This document shows, piece by piece, positions 52,635 through 60,310 of a DNA stretch of 64,000 bases (the first letter of the stretch is position 1; the number at the start of each line of letters is the position of its first letter). The notes under the pieces were generated by a model. It saw only the letters and a list, made by a program, of their open reading frames with translations, had not been told where the DNA came from and searched no databases. The translations under genes were made by a program, and so were the position numbers. The stretch lies in assembly GCA_043807765.1 (NCBI GenBank), contig JAZDFQ010000045.1, positions 62,001 to 126,000 on the forward strand, given 5' to 3'. The DNA comes from Stygiobacter sp043807765. GTDB lineage: Bacteria; Bacteroidota; Ignavibacteria; Ignavibacteriales; Melioribacteraceae.

Positions 52635-53753
52635 TTATTTACCCGGCTGCATGTTGGGCATCTTTTCCAATTCTTTAAGCATCTCTTTCTCTTTAGTAGA
52701 AACATTCTTCGGTACATGTATATTGATTCTCACAAGCTGATCTCCGGCACCATGACTGTTGAGATGTTGAATTCCTTTTTCACGCATCTTTAAGTATTTC
52801 CCGGCTGGAGTTCCGGCTTCAATCTTCAACTTGGCCTTTCCGTTCAAAGTTGGAACTTCAACCTCAGTTCCAAGAACCGCTTCAGTATAACTGATATATA
52901 AATCATAAATAACATTATCGCCATCCCGAGTAAAATAAATGTGCGGAATTTCTTCGAAGATTACAATAATATCTCCGGCTGGTCCCCCTTGCTTGCCGGC
53001 ATTTCCTTCACCGCGAAGCGTCATGTAATTACCATCCATTACACCGGCCGGCACAGAAATTTTAATTGTGGATTCATCTTGAGATCTGCCATCACCTTTG
53101 CAAGTTGTGCAAGGCTCGCCAATAATTTTTCCGGTTCCATTACAATTGTTGCAAGGAGCAATATTTACAAACTGCCCAAAAATTGAACGGGATACTTGTC
53201 TAATTTCTCCGGTCCCGTTACAAGCCGAGCATGTTTTAAATGCCGAAGAACTCTTAGCACCGGTTCCACTGCAAGTTGTACACTTATTATATTTTTTAAT
53301 TTTTACTTTCTTCGTTGTTCCGGCAGCAATTTCCTCAAGAGAAAGTTTTAGCGTGATTTTTAAATCAGCACCGGGCTGGCCTTGACTTCGCTGACGTGAT
53401 CTTCCACTGGAACCACCTCCGAAGAATTCATCAAAAATTGATGAGCCGCCGAACGCTCCGCCGAATATATCGGAGAAATTACTGAATATATCATTTACGT
53501 TTTGATAACTATGGAAATCTTCGCCGCCACGCAATCCGCTATGTCCGTAACGATCATACTTTGCTTTTTTATCAGCGTTGCTCAATACTTCGTAAGCTTC
53601 CGCTGCTTCCTTAAATTTTTCTTCCGCTTCTTTATCGCCTTGATTACGGTCCGGATGAAACTGCATTGCAAGTTTTCTATAAGCTTTCTTCAGTTCATCG
53701 GCAGAAGCATTTTTTCCAACACCTAAAATTTCATAATAATCGCGCTTAGCCAT
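52635..53753 (-). CDS. dnaJ: Chaperone DnaJ
   Basis: The type I DnaJ (372 residues) stimulates DnaK ATPase and delivers substrates. In order: J domain (about 3-70, HPD in MQFHPDRNQGD), Gly/Ser/Phe-rich region (about 85-130), four zinc-binding repeats (about 148-222: CTTCSGTG, CSACNGTG, CNNCNGTG, CTTCKGDG) and the C-terminal substrate and dimer domains. The third motif of the cysteine-rich domain has all ligands. It follows grpE by 6 nt. dnaK is not in this window. Confidence 0.97.
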   Translation of the reverse strand: MAKRDYYEILGVGKNASADELKKAYRKLAMQFHPDRNQGDKEAEEKFKEAAEAYEVLSNADKKAKYDRYGHSGLRGGEDFHSYQNVNDIFSNFSDIFGGAFGGSSIFDEFFGGGSSGRSRQRSQGQPGADLKITLKLSLEEIAAGTTKKVKIKKYNKCTTCSGTGAKSSSAFKTCSACNGTGEIRQVSRSIFGQFVNIAPCNNCNGTGKIIGEPCTTCKGDGRSQDESTIKISVPAGVMDGNYMTLRGEGNAGKQGGPAGDIIVIFEEIPHIYFTRDGDNVIYDLYISYTEAVLGTEVEVPTLNGKAKLKIEAGTPAGKYLKMREKGIQHLNSHGAGDQLVRINIHVPKNVSTKEKEMLKELEKMPNMQPGK

Positions 53754-53759
53754 TATTTC

Positions 53760-54392
53760 TTACCCTTCTTGATTTGAATTTTCATTTTCCGGCGAAGCTA
53801 ATTCCGCGCTTACAATAACTTTAGCGTGACGAATAACTTTATCTTTATAAAGATAGCCCGGCTCAATCACATCTAACACAGTATGCGGAGCTACACCTTC
53901 AACCGGCTGCTGCATTAATGCTTCGTGAAAATGAACATCGAACGGCTCTCCTTTTGCTTCAATCTTTTTTACGCCTTGAGTATCAAGTGTTTTGTTAAAC
54001 TTATCAAATACCAGCTGCAAACCTTTTTTTGTCGATTCAAAACTATTAGCATCATCAATATGAGAAAGCGAGCGTTCGAGATCATCGTAAACCGAAAGCA
54101 CACTTTTAATAAACGGCTCTGCGGCGTATTTCAAAAGATTCATCTGGTCGTTTTCATTTCTGCGCTTGTAATTTTCAAACTCGGCAACTTTTCTCAATAA
54201 CGAGTCTTTCAACTCAGCCGTTTGCTTTTCCAATTCACTAATTTTTTCTTTTGCGGCTTTCAGTTCTGACTCCTTTTGTTCTAATTCACTAAGTTGAACT
54301 TGTGCAGGCTCTTTATCAGCTTCAACTCTTTCTATTGGTATTGAATTATCTTCTTGGTTTGTTAAATCGTTTTGGTCTTTCATTTCTTCCAT
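53760..54392 (-). CDS. grpE: Nucleotide exchange factor GrpE
   Basis: GrpE exchanges ADP for ATP on DnaK. The 210-residue protein has an acidic N-terminal tail, a long coiled coil (about 40-100, ELEKQTAELKDSLLRKVAEF then YKRRNEND) and the beta-domain (VKKIEAKGEPFDVHFHEALM, then VLDVIEPGYLYKDKVIRHAKV). Start uncertainty is 3 codons (ATG at 54392 or 54383). It lies 27 nt after hrcA and 6 nt before dnaJ. Confidence 0.96.
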   Translation of the reverse strand: MEEMKDQNDLTNQEDNSIPIERVEADKEPAQVQLSELEQKESELKAAKEKISELEKQTAELKDSLLRKVAEFENYKRRNENDQMNLLKYAAEPFIKSVLSVYDDLERSLSHIDDANSFESTKKGLQLVFDKFNKTLDTQGVKKIEAKGEPFDVHFHEALMQQPVEGVAPHTVLDVIEPGYLYKDKVIRHAKVIVSAELASPENENSNQEG

Positions 54393-54419
54393 TGTTTGTT
54401 AAATCTCCGTAAATAAAGT

Positions 54420-55466
54420 TTATCTCTGTTTCGTAAGTTCTTGCCCAAGTTGCTCTGCAATGTAAACAACAGCGGCAATAATTTTAGAATAATCCATTCG
54501 CTTTGGCCCCATTATTCCAAGTGTTCCTGTAAGTCCGCCAACTTGATATTCTTTTGTAATCATGCTGTATTCGGTTAATTTTTCATCTATATTTTCTTGC
54601 CCGATGCGTATTGCAAGATCGTTCTCTTGCGAGCTTTTGTTACTATCTAGAACATGAATAATAATATCTTTGTTCTCAACCAGCTCAATCACGCTCTGAA
54701 ATTTTTCATGATCCACAAACTCCGGCTGATTAAGCATGTTCTTGGTTCCGGCAATAATTGTTTTTTCCGTACTGGCATCTGTAAAAATTTTATCTACGCT
54801 GTCCAGAAAAACACGAATGATCGGCCGGTAAGCTTCTGTTGAAACGTCTTTAACTCTTTCTTCTAGCGAGCTACGAATTTCCGAGAAGCGCAAACCGCAA
54901 AGCCGTTCGTTCAATAATTGCTGGATGGAAACAATCTGAGCCTCATTAACTTCGGCGTCTATTTCCAAAGTGATTGTGCGAATCATTCCGGACTGAACGC
55001 TTACTACCACCAAAATTCTTGTGGATGAAAGTTGGACAATTTGAATCTTCTCCAGAACCGCTTGCTCAAATTTTGGATAAGTTACCATAGCTAGCTGATT
55101 TGTAAGATCACTTAAAATTGCAGAAGTAACTCGCAGCAGATCCTCGGTTTCCGATTGACCCGAAATCAGATTCATATCAACAATTTGCTTTGCTTTTGCA
55201 TCTATTAGCGGCGGATCCATTAGTGAATCCACATACATTCTGTAGCCTTTATCAGTTGGAGTTCTTCCCGCAGAAGTATGCGGATGACCTAGTAGACCTA
55301 GTTCTTCCAAATCCGCCATTACATTGCGGATGGAAGCCGGCGAAAGTCCCAAATCAAATTTTTTGGAAACATTACGCGAGCCAACCGGATTTGCGGTAAG
55401 AATAAACTGATGAATCACAAACCGCAGAATCGCCTTTTCTCTGTCTTTTAACTGATAATCTGGCAT
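54420..55466 (-). CDS. hrcA: Heat-inducible transcription repressor HrcA
   Basis: HrcA represses chaperone operons. I chose the ATG at 55466, preceded by AAAGGA; an upstream ATG 8 codons earlier lacks a site. About 348 residues: N-terminal winged helix (about 1-90: EKAILRFVIHQFILTANPVG, LSPASIRNVMADLEELG, HTSAGRTPTDKGYRMYVD), then the GAF-like and inserted regulatory domains ending in GGLTGTLGIMGPKRMDYSK. It heads hrcA-grpE-dnaJ. I see no CIRCE operator (TTAGCACTC-N9-GAGTGCTAA) in its leader, so autoregulation would need a diverged site. The first codons and leader are duplicated at 57.7 kb. Confidence 0.95.
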   Translation of the reverse strand: MPDYQLKDREKAILRFVIHQFILTANPVGSRNVSKKFDLGLSPASIRNVMADLEELGLLGHPHTSAGRTPTDKGYRMYVDSLMDPPLIDAKAKQIVDMNLISGQSETEDLLRVTSAILSDLTNQLAMVTYPKFEQAVLEKIQIVQLSSTRILVVVSVQSGMIRTITLEIDAEVNEAQIVSIQQLLNERLCGLRFSEIRSSLEERVKDVSTEAYRPIIRVFLDSVDKIFTDASTEKTIIAGTKNMLNQPEFVDHEKFQSVIELVENKDIIIHVLDSNKSSQENDLAIRIGQENIDEKLTEYSMITKEYQVGGLTGTLGIMGPKRMDYSKIIAAVVYIAEQLGQELTKQR

Positions 55467-55500
55467 ATATCCTTTATTGCAACGGCGCAAAGTTATTAAA
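55453..55500. repeat. hrcA leader/start segment, copy 1 of a 48-bp duplicated stretch
   Basis: This 48-bp stretch spans the first hrcA codons and its leader. It aligns without gaps to 57666-57713 with 41 of 48 identical bases, and the last 30 bases match at 28 of 30. Contained is TAACTTTG on the hrcA strand, which fits the -7 box (TAnnTTTG) of Bacteroidota promoters, so the copy could carry promoter material. A clear -33 TTTG was not found. Confidence 0.6.
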
Positions 55501-55530
55501 AAGCGGGAAAAGTTGCTTTGAAGAGATTGG

Positions 55531-55556
55531 AGATCAAAGGGAAAAGTGAAACGTGA
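55531..55556. repeat. GTGAAACGTGA word, copy 1
   Basis: A stretch reading AGATCAAAGGG then AAAAGTGAAACGTGA recurs at about 57500-57525 with few differences. It is part of low-complexity spacer DNA, rich in GAAACGTG words, upstream of hrcA. Confidence 0.45.
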
Positions 55557-55601
55557 AGGAAAGAATGAAAAACGTGAAAAATGAAATGCAAGTATCGAAG
55601 T

Positions 55602-55860
55602 TTATTTCTTTCTATAAATTTCTTTACGGTGGCCAATGTGTAGAATAATTATTTTATCATCGCTCACATCAAAAATAATTCAATAATCTCCCACACGAAA
55701 CCGAAAGCTGCCGATATAGTAATTTGTCAATTTTTTCCGCATGATCAAAAGGACTAACAGAAAACTATTCAAGCGATTTTTTTTTTCAAATCCTCACACG
55801 CCGGTCTAAACTTTGAACATCCTTAAATGCCCTTTTTGTATAAATAAGTTCAAATTTCAC
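55602..55860 (-). pseudogene. Decayed RelE/ParE-family toxin gene
   Basis: On the minus strand a GTG overlapping the antitoxin stop (GTGA) opens with KFELIYTKRAFKDVQSLDRR, the usual beginning of a RelE-type toxin, then breaks. After frame changes the C-terminal half reads YYIGSFRFRVGDY, a TGA stop where an arginine is expected, then IIFDVSDDKIIILHIGHRKE to a TAA at 55602. At least one nonsense codon and frameshifts separate the parts, so no active mRNA interferase can be made. The overlapping antitoxin gene remains open. Confidence 0.8.
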
Positions 55861-56066
55861 TTTGCGTTAAATACCTCATCGTGAGTGTAAACACGTCCCT
55901 TTTTAAAATCTGTACGCGCTTCATCAATGCGTTTAAGATACTCCGGACTCGTGGCAGCAAGAATATCTTCTACAAATGTTTTCTTTTCACTTTTCTTCAT
56001 TCGCATTATAGCTTCAATAATCTGAGTGGGAGTGATATCTATTGCAACAGAAAATTTATTTTCCAT
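55857..56066 (-). CDS. Antitoxin partner of the decayed RelE toxin
   Basis: About 69 residues from the ATG at 56066; frames from an ATG at 56090 or a TTG at 56147 are longer but without a better ribosome site. The sequence KFSVAIDITPTQIIEAIMRM, KKTFVEDILAA and the tail DFKKGRVYTHDEVF matches the short antitoxins found in front of RelE-like toxins, whose C-terminus wraps the toxin. Its stop overlaps the toxin GTG. With the toxin broken it may be a solitary remnant or still repress its promoter. Confidence 0.7.
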   Translation of the reverse strand: MENKFSVAIDITPTQIIEAIMRMKKSEKKTFVEDILAATSPEYLKRIDEARTDFKKGRVYTHDEVFNAK

Positions 56067-56125
56067 CTGTATTTCTTTTTTTGTTTGCATTAAAAATTTT
56101 TGCTTCTTCCGAAATTGCTTCGCCG

Positions 56126-56308
56126 TTAGCTTTTTTCTTCCAGCCAAAGTTTTAATAAATCTTTCGCCTCTTGCTCTGCGCCTTCAATGCCCAAACCATG
56201 AGTTGTTAAATCAAGGCTGGGGATGTGGGCATAATAATATCCCGGCGGAAAGCTAGCGTCTTTTATTTTTTCACAAACAATTGCATATGTTGTTTTAGAA
56301 CCTTTCAT
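56126..56308 (-). CDS. HicB-like antitoxin-family protein
   Basis: The 60-residue protein resembles the partial RNase H-like HicB fold: TTYAIVCEKIKDASFPPGYY, AHIPSLDLTTHGLGIEGA and EAKDLLKLWLEEK. No hicA toxin gene (double-stranded RNA-binding fold with a catalytic His) is visible on either side, so it is an orphan or has been recruited as a regulator. It lies 60 nt upstream of the RelE antitoxin on the same strand. Ribosome site is weak. Confidence 0.65.
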   Translation of the reverse strand: MKGSKTTYAIVCEKIKDASFPPGYYYAHIPSLDLTTHGLGIEGAEQEAKDLLKLWLEEKS

Positions 56309-56373
56309 AAGTGCTTATTATGGCAACTCATTTTTAATCTTTGCAGTTACCGGCTTCAACCCAAAAGTACCTC

Positions 56374-57408
56374 TTATTTGAGTTCAGTATTTTTTTCTGT
56401 TCCGGCTGCAAATACTCTTTGTAACGAGACTCCTCCTGCGGCAGATTCAATTGCTTTTAGGGCAATTGTCTGAACTTGCTGCCCGGATTCATTTACTTTT
56501 AGTACAAGCTGCTTTATTTGTTCAGTCTGTTCTTTGATTTTATTCTCAAGTGATTGGACAAGCTGTTTATGCAAATTTCGTTCTCCTTCTATTTCTTTCT
56601 GGCTAAGTTCGGATTGATGTCTAAACTTAAACTCAATTTTTTCTATAACGGATTTTTCGGTTTCTTTAACAGCATTTTCCAATTCCTTAGAAAAGTTTTC
56701 AACTTTAGCCTTAAGCTCTGCTAATTCTTTTTCTTTTGATGCAACGATTTTCTCACGTTCGGTTAATTCTTTTTCGACGGTTGTTCTTTTATCAACAAGC
56801 TCTTTTTCAAGGAGCTCTTTTTGCTCTGAATATGTGTCTGAATCCTTTTTCCTCTTAAGTTGAAGATTATAATTATAGTCATCTTCTTCTCTTTGCCGTT
56901 CCTTTTTTAATAGAACATCTCTTTCTTTTCTGGAGTTTTCATAATTATCTTGTTCTAGTTTCCACTGCAATTTTTTCTGTAACAATTCTTCTTCGAACGA
57001 TGTTTTTTTATTCTCCATTTCGGTCTTAAAGTTCGCATCCTTTTCTTTCTGTGCTAAAAACATTGCCGAAAGAGTATCCGCAACAACTTTTATTTCGTAT
57101 ATATCTTCAAGATATTTTTGCTCAATCTCAATCGCCCTCTTTATTCCTTCTAATTTTTTATACTCCGAAGAAAGATTATCGCCTACTTCATCCAAAGCAT
57201 TTATTATCTCAATTTTTGTCTGTCCAACGCTGTTAACTATTTTTTCAAGTGAATTCTCGGAAGCCTGTTTAACAATTTTTTGTTCTTCTTCTTTTTTCTT
57301 TTCAGATTTTCTATCCTCGTGTTTTTGCTCTTTTAATTTTGCAAGAGCTTCATCATATGCTTGTAAGATTTGACTCTTAGTGCTTTTTTCAGTTACCTGC
57401 GCTAACAT
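56374..57408 (-). CDS. Long coiled-coil protein of unknown function
   Basis: The 344-residue soluble protein is nearly all Glu/Lys/Gln-rich coiled coil. Heptad patterns run from about 80 to 315 with only one less charged block (VVADTLSAMFLAQKEKDANF, about 110-130). The C-terminus (about 316-344, ALKAIESAAGGVSLQRVF) is a conserved-looking short non-coil end. No signal peptide or membrane segment. Long coiled coils make similarity searches unreliable, and I do not recognise the family. A scaffold or filament role is possible. It stands alone within an accessory patch. Confidence 0.75.
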   Translation of the reverse strand: MLAQVTEKSTKSQILQAYDEALAKLKEQKHEDRKSEKKKEEEQKIVKQASENSLEKIVNSVGQTKIEIINALDEVGDNLSSEYKKLEGIKRAIEIEQKYLEDIYEIKVVADTLSAMFLAQKEKDANFKTEMENKKTSFEEELLQKKLQWKLEQDNYENSRKERDVLLKKERQREEDDYNYNLQLKRKKDSDTYSEQKELLEKELVDKRTTVEKELTEREKIVASKEKELAELKAKVENFSKELENAVKETEKSVIEKIEFKFRHQSELSQKEIEGERNLHKQLVQSLENKIKEQTEQIKQLVLKVNESGQQVQTIALKAIESAAGGVSLQRVFAAGTEKNTELK

Positions 57409-57499
57409 ATTTTACCTCTCAAAATTTTTGCAAATAAATTTAGCTAAAACAGTTCCCGAATAGCAATGAGTTTGCATATAGAAGATGGAAAACGTGAGA

Positions 57500-57564
57500 A
57501 GTCAAAGGGGAGAAGTGAAACGTGGAAAGTGAGACGTATAGTAAAGGTTTTTCTCACGTCTCAC
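57500..57564. repeat. Spacer hairpin with GTGAAACGTG words
   Basis: The word stretch at 57500-57525 repeats the one upstream of hrcA (55531). Directly after it GTGAGACGT (57529-57537) and its exact complement ACGTCTCAC (57556-57564) form a 9-bp hairpin with an 18-nt loop, and outer parts are also partly complementary. The architecture is like the other hairpin-shaped spacer elements of the window. Confidence 0.55.
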
Positions 57565-57586
57565 CTCTTCCGTTTTACGGCTTCTC

Positions 57587-57690
57587 TCACTTCAGCAGTA
57601 CAATTTTTTTTGTTTCTCTAAACTGCCCGGCTTGTAAACGGTAAAAATAAACTCCGGAGGATAATTGATAATCTTGTTTAAACCCTTTAT
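57587..57690 (-). pseudogene. Remnant of a type IX secretion C-terminal sorting domain
   Basis: The minus-strand reading GVYFYRLQAGQFRETKKIVL, ending LLK and a stop at 57587, is the standard end of Por/T9SS C-terminal signals (LSSGVYFYRLQAG..ETKKxxLLK). Only the last about 30 residues survive; upstream the sequence merges into the copy of the hrcA leader. The parent must have been a secreted, surface-attached protein. The remnant indicates that the lineage uses or used type IX secretion. Confidence 0.75.
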
Positions 57691-57713
57691 TGCAACTGCG
57701 TAAAGTTATTAAA
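57666..57713. repeat. Copy 2 of the hrcA leader/start segment
   Basis: This stretch aligns without gaps to 55453-55500 (41 of 48 bases), including DYQL-coding bases in frame in both copies (hrcA start PDYQLK; here KQDYQLS, which runs on into the sorting-signal remnant). The frame relation suggests recombination between the two sites. Confidence 0.6.
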
Positions 57714-57898
57714 CTGCGGAAAATTTTGCAGATTAGATGCTGCCCGGGTTTTTTGCTTTGCATAATGCAAAGATTATAAACGCAAAGTTTCAGATTCAAG
57801 TTGCTGGTATTTAAGATGGGCTGGCTTTCTATATAAGAACAACGCAATAGCTGCGTTATATTATTTTAGTTTACTAAAAAGTTCCTTTCAAAAAAATC

Positions 57899-58228
57899 TT
57901 AAATATTCATTCTCAATCCCTTGCTCTTTATTTCATCAAGAACAAAAGGAGAGTTTTCAAAATCCTTAATGGTATATGGGTGCGTTTCAATTCTTCGTTC
58001 CACTTTAATAGCCAGCGGAATCAAACGTTTGTTATCCTCAAAACGAAAGCCGGAAAAATCATCTGATACAACGGCAACATCAATGTCCGACCATTGTAGA
58101 TCTTCTTTATCCGAAGTAAAAGACCCAAACAAATAAACCGCATCTACCTTGATGTTATTCAATTTCAATAGAGCGGCAAACTCTTTTACTTTTTCTATTG
58201 CGTATTCGCGATTGTACTTTTTATCCAT
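57899..58228 (-). CDS. MNT-family nucleotidyltransferase (antitoxin of HEPN/MNT pair)
   Basis: The 109-residue protein has the minimal nucleotidyltransferase core: AVYLFGSFTSDKEDLQWSDI with G35-S36 and the metal-binding aspartates D48 and D50. In MNT/HEPN systems this protein neutralises the HEPN partner, in characterised cases by AMPylating it. It overlaps the HEPN gene by 34 nt, downstream on the same strand. Confidence 0.85.
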   Translation of the reverse strand: MDKKYNREYAIEKVKEFAALLKLNNIKVDAVYLFGSFTSDKEDLQWSDIDVAVVSDDFSGFRFEDNKRLIPLAIKVERRIETHPYTIKDFENSPFVLDEIKSKGLRMNI

Positions 58229-58596
58229 TCCCGTATTCTTTCAATTCTTTTTAATTCATCGTTAACAAAAACTGTTGTGCTGCGTTTTGCAAATTCATTC
58301 TTATAATCCGGATAACGCGCTTGAATATTAAATTCATTTATGATTTTCAAATCGGTTACAGTTTCATCGTTTAGTTCTAGGTTACACTTTTCAGCAATCA
58401 AAACCAAATCATGTTTATACGGCGGAGTTTGGTCGAAAATCTTTACGTAAAGTGCTTTCAGTAATTTTTCGGAAGATAAATGCCCTAAAAATAAAGCCAT
58501 GTATTTCCGTTCATTTTTTGCAGCAATTTCTTTTGCGGAAAGCCAATCTTCTTCCGAACTATCCAACCAATACGTAACATGTTTTCCCTTATCCAT
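58195..58596 (-). CDS. HEPN-domain protein (toxin of HEPN/MNT pair)
   Basis: The 133-residue helical protein has HEPN features: WLDSSEEDWLSAKEIAAKNE, YMALFLGHLSSEKLLKALYV, and EFNIQARYPDYKNEFAK. HEPN proteins of such pairs can be RNases, but I do not see the R-x4-6-H active-site motif in its usual C-terminal place, so activity is doubtful or differently encoded. The MNT gene overlaps its end by 34 nt, the classical pair arrangement. Confidence 0.82.
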   Translation of the reverse strand: MDKGKHVTYWLDSSEEDWLSAKEIAAKNERKYMALFLGHLSSEKLLKALYVKIFDQTPPYKHDLVLIAEKCNLELNDETVTDLKIINEFNIQARYPDYKNEFAKRSTTVFVNDELKRIERIREWIKSTIANTQ

Positions 58597-58646
58597 CTTC
58601 TAGTAACTCTTTAATCAGAAATTTCATGCTTTATTTTCGCATTTAT

Positions 58647-58688
58647 ACTAATTCTTTCAATGCTAAAAGCCAAGTCGCAAATTCTTTC
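58647..58688. repeat. 42-bp perfect direct repeat, left copy
   Basis: Identical at every position to 59208-59249 and in the same orientation. On the minus strand both copies read KEFATWLLALKELV (the last codon differing) followed by TAA, as if each were the end of the same protein. It lies 24 nt past the stop of the 71-residue gene. Confidence 0.9.
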
Positions 58689-58712
58689 TTCTGTTCTCTA
58701 CTTGAACAAAAA

Positions 58713-58928
58713 TTACATGCCGTTAAAAACAAACTGTGCCGCTTGAGGAATAGTTATAGGCACGAAGTAATCTGCCGGAAACAAGTAATCCTCACCGGAC
58801 TCATCTATTATTCTAATTAGATTTTTTTCTTTAGCGAAAGCATCTTCAACAACTTCGTATATTTTTCTAAGCTCAAGCGATGCTTCGTTTTCCTTATTTT
58901 TAACACAAACTACAAACTGTGTATTCAT
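58713..58928 (-). CDS. Small conserved-looking protein of unknown function (71 residues)
   Basis: The soluble 71-residue protein reads MNTQFVVCVKNKENEASLEL, then RKIYEVVEDAFA, IRIIDESGEDYLFPADYFVP. It resembles short proteins I have seen as QFVVCIKN...ASLELRKIY...IDESGEDYLYP in many genomes, including cyanobacteria, without known function. Its ATG overlaps the stop of the upstream small gene (TAATG), so the two form a coupled pair, which supports coding. Pairing of two small genes would suit a toxin-antitoxin module, but no toxin fold was recognised. Confidence 0.7.
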   Translation of the reverse strand: MNTQFVVCVKNKENEASLELRKIYEVVEDAFAKEKNLIRIIDESGEDYLFPADYFVPITIPQAAQFVFNGM

Positions 58929-59163
58929 TATTGCCTCAACAATCTTTTTATTTTGAAATTTTTTCTACCAACCCCATTTGCTTCATACCAGTGTATTTCA
59001 GCTTTCTCAACTGTTCCATCTTGCAACCGCACATAAGAAGTTCCTTTTAACTTTCTCCATCTTCCTTCACCAAATTTCTTTTTAATCTTTCAATTTCTCT
59101 GATACCGTTTTCAACAGCAATAATTTCTATTTCTTCAATCTCATTAATTATTTCGAAATACAA
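58928..59163 (-). pseudogene. Small frameshifted gene paired with the 71-residue gene
   Basis: From a TTG at 59163 with an excellent AAGGAG site the frame reads LYFEIINEIEEIEIIAVENG and IREIERLK. It must then shift by -1 in a run of five A (plus-strand T 59079-59083) to continue KKFGEGRWRKLKG, VRLQDGTVEKAEIHWYEANG and KNFKIKRLLRQ to a TAA at 58928. The product would have about 79 residues. Family members I recall are continuous through this point (GRWRKxKG..AEIHWYEAHG). Either a base was lost from an A6 run, or slippage on AAA restores the frame. The downstream gene starts in the stop codon. Confidence 0.7.
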
Positions 59164-59207
59164 TTTAACTCCTTTGAAACAGCTATCGAGTAAGTTTTCA
59201 TATTTAA

Positions 59208-59249
59208 ACTAATTCTTTCAATGCTAAAAGCCAAGTCGCAAATTCTTTC
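59208..59249. repeat. 42-bp perfect direct repeat, right copy
   Basis: Identical to 58647-58688. The pair brackets exactly the two-gene small-protein cassette (58713-59163). This copy ends about 40 nt before the purM start and could be part of the purM leader. Confidence 0.9.
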
Positions 59250-59288
59250 CGGTTTATCTTATATTTGCCTAGAAATTATGAGGTAATT

Positions 59289-60284
59289 GTGTCAAACACT
59301 TATAAAAATGCCGGTGTTAATATTGAAGCCGGTGAAGAAACTGTTGAAAGAATTAAATCTCTCGCAAAATCTACTTTTAATAAAAATGTTCTCTCCGGCA
59401 TCGGGCATTTTGGCGCGTTCTATCAAGTTGATTTGAATGCGTGGAAAAATCCGGTGCTTGTTTCCAGTGTTGATGGAGTTGGCACAAAACTTAAAATCGC
59501 TTTTGCAATGGACAAGCATGATACAATTGGGCAAGACTTAGTAAATCATTGTGTTGATGACATTGCTGTCTGCGGCGCGGTGCCCCAATATTTTATGGAT
59601 TATATGGCTTTCGGAAAATTGAATCCAGATAAAGCAGAGCAGATCATAAAAGGATTTTCAATTGCATGCAAAGAAAATGGCGTAGCGTTAATCGGCGGCG
59701 AAACAGCAGAAATGCCCGGCCTTTATTCTGAAGAAGAATATGATATTTCCGGAACTATTGTTGGACTTGTAGAGCGCGACAAAGTAATTGATGGGAAAAA
59801 TGTTGCCAAAGGAGATGTGTTGATTGGTTTTGGTTCCACTGGACTGCATACAAATGGATATTCGCTTGCAAGAAAAGTTTTGTTGGAAAAATATTCTGTT
59901 AATGATAAACCGGATTTACTAAATCAATCTCTTGGCGAAGAATTGCTAAGTGTTCATAAATCTTATTTGAAGTTGATTACTGGGTTAAAAGAAAATATTT
60001 CTATAAACGCTTTTTCACATATCACCGGCGGCGGAATTATCGGCAACACCAAGCGTGTTGTTCCTAAAGATTTGCAAATTAAAATGGATTGGAATTCTTG
60101 GGATGTTCTCCCTATCTTCAAACTGATTCAAGAAGTCGGCAAAATCTCTGATGAAGAAATGCGCCACGTATTTAATATCGGCATAGGCTTAATTGCAATT
60201 GTTGATGCTAAAGATGCTGATAAAGTTTTGGGAGTCGCCTCTTCAATAGGCGAAAAAGGAATTGTTGTTGGAGAGATAGCTTAA
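59289..60284 (+). CDS. purM: Phosphoribosylformylglycinamidine cyclo-ligase (AIR synthetase)
   Basis: PurM uses ATP to close the imidazole ring, forming aminoimidazole ribonucleotide (purine pathway, step 5). I chose the GTG at 59289 because SNTYKNAGVNIEAGEETVER is the normal family N-terminus and a GAGGT site is in place; a TTG 8 codons earlier is less likely. About 331 residues. Visible motifs are SSVDGVGTKLKIAF, DLVNHCVDDIAVCGA, LIGGETAEMPGLY, GFGSTGLHTNGYSL and FSHITGGGIIGN. A repeat hairpin follows before the TatD gene. Confidence 0.96.
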   Translation: MSNTYKNAGVNIEAGEETVERIKSLAKSTFNKNVLSGIGHFGAFYQVDLNAWKNPVLVSSVDGVGTKLKIAFAMDKHDTIGQDLVNHCVDDIAVCGAVPQYFMDYMAFGKLNPDKAEQIIKGFSIACKENGVALIGGETAEMPGLYSEEEYDISGTIVGLVERDKVIDGKNVAKGDVLIGFGSTGLHTNGYSLARKVLLEKYSVNDKPDLLNQSLGEELLSVHKSYLKLITGLKENISINAFSHITGGGIIGNTKRVVPKDLQIKMDWNSWDVLPIFKLIQEVGKISDEEMRHVFNIGIGLIAIVDAKDADKVLGVASSIGEKGIVVGEIA

Positions 60285-60310
60285 TCAAGAAATAAGAATC
60301 CAATCTTGAT

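Noticed and set aside
57899..58596. HEPN/MNT pair as a new defence system
   Set aside because: Arrangement and motifs are those of the known MNT/HEPN toxin-antitoxin family.
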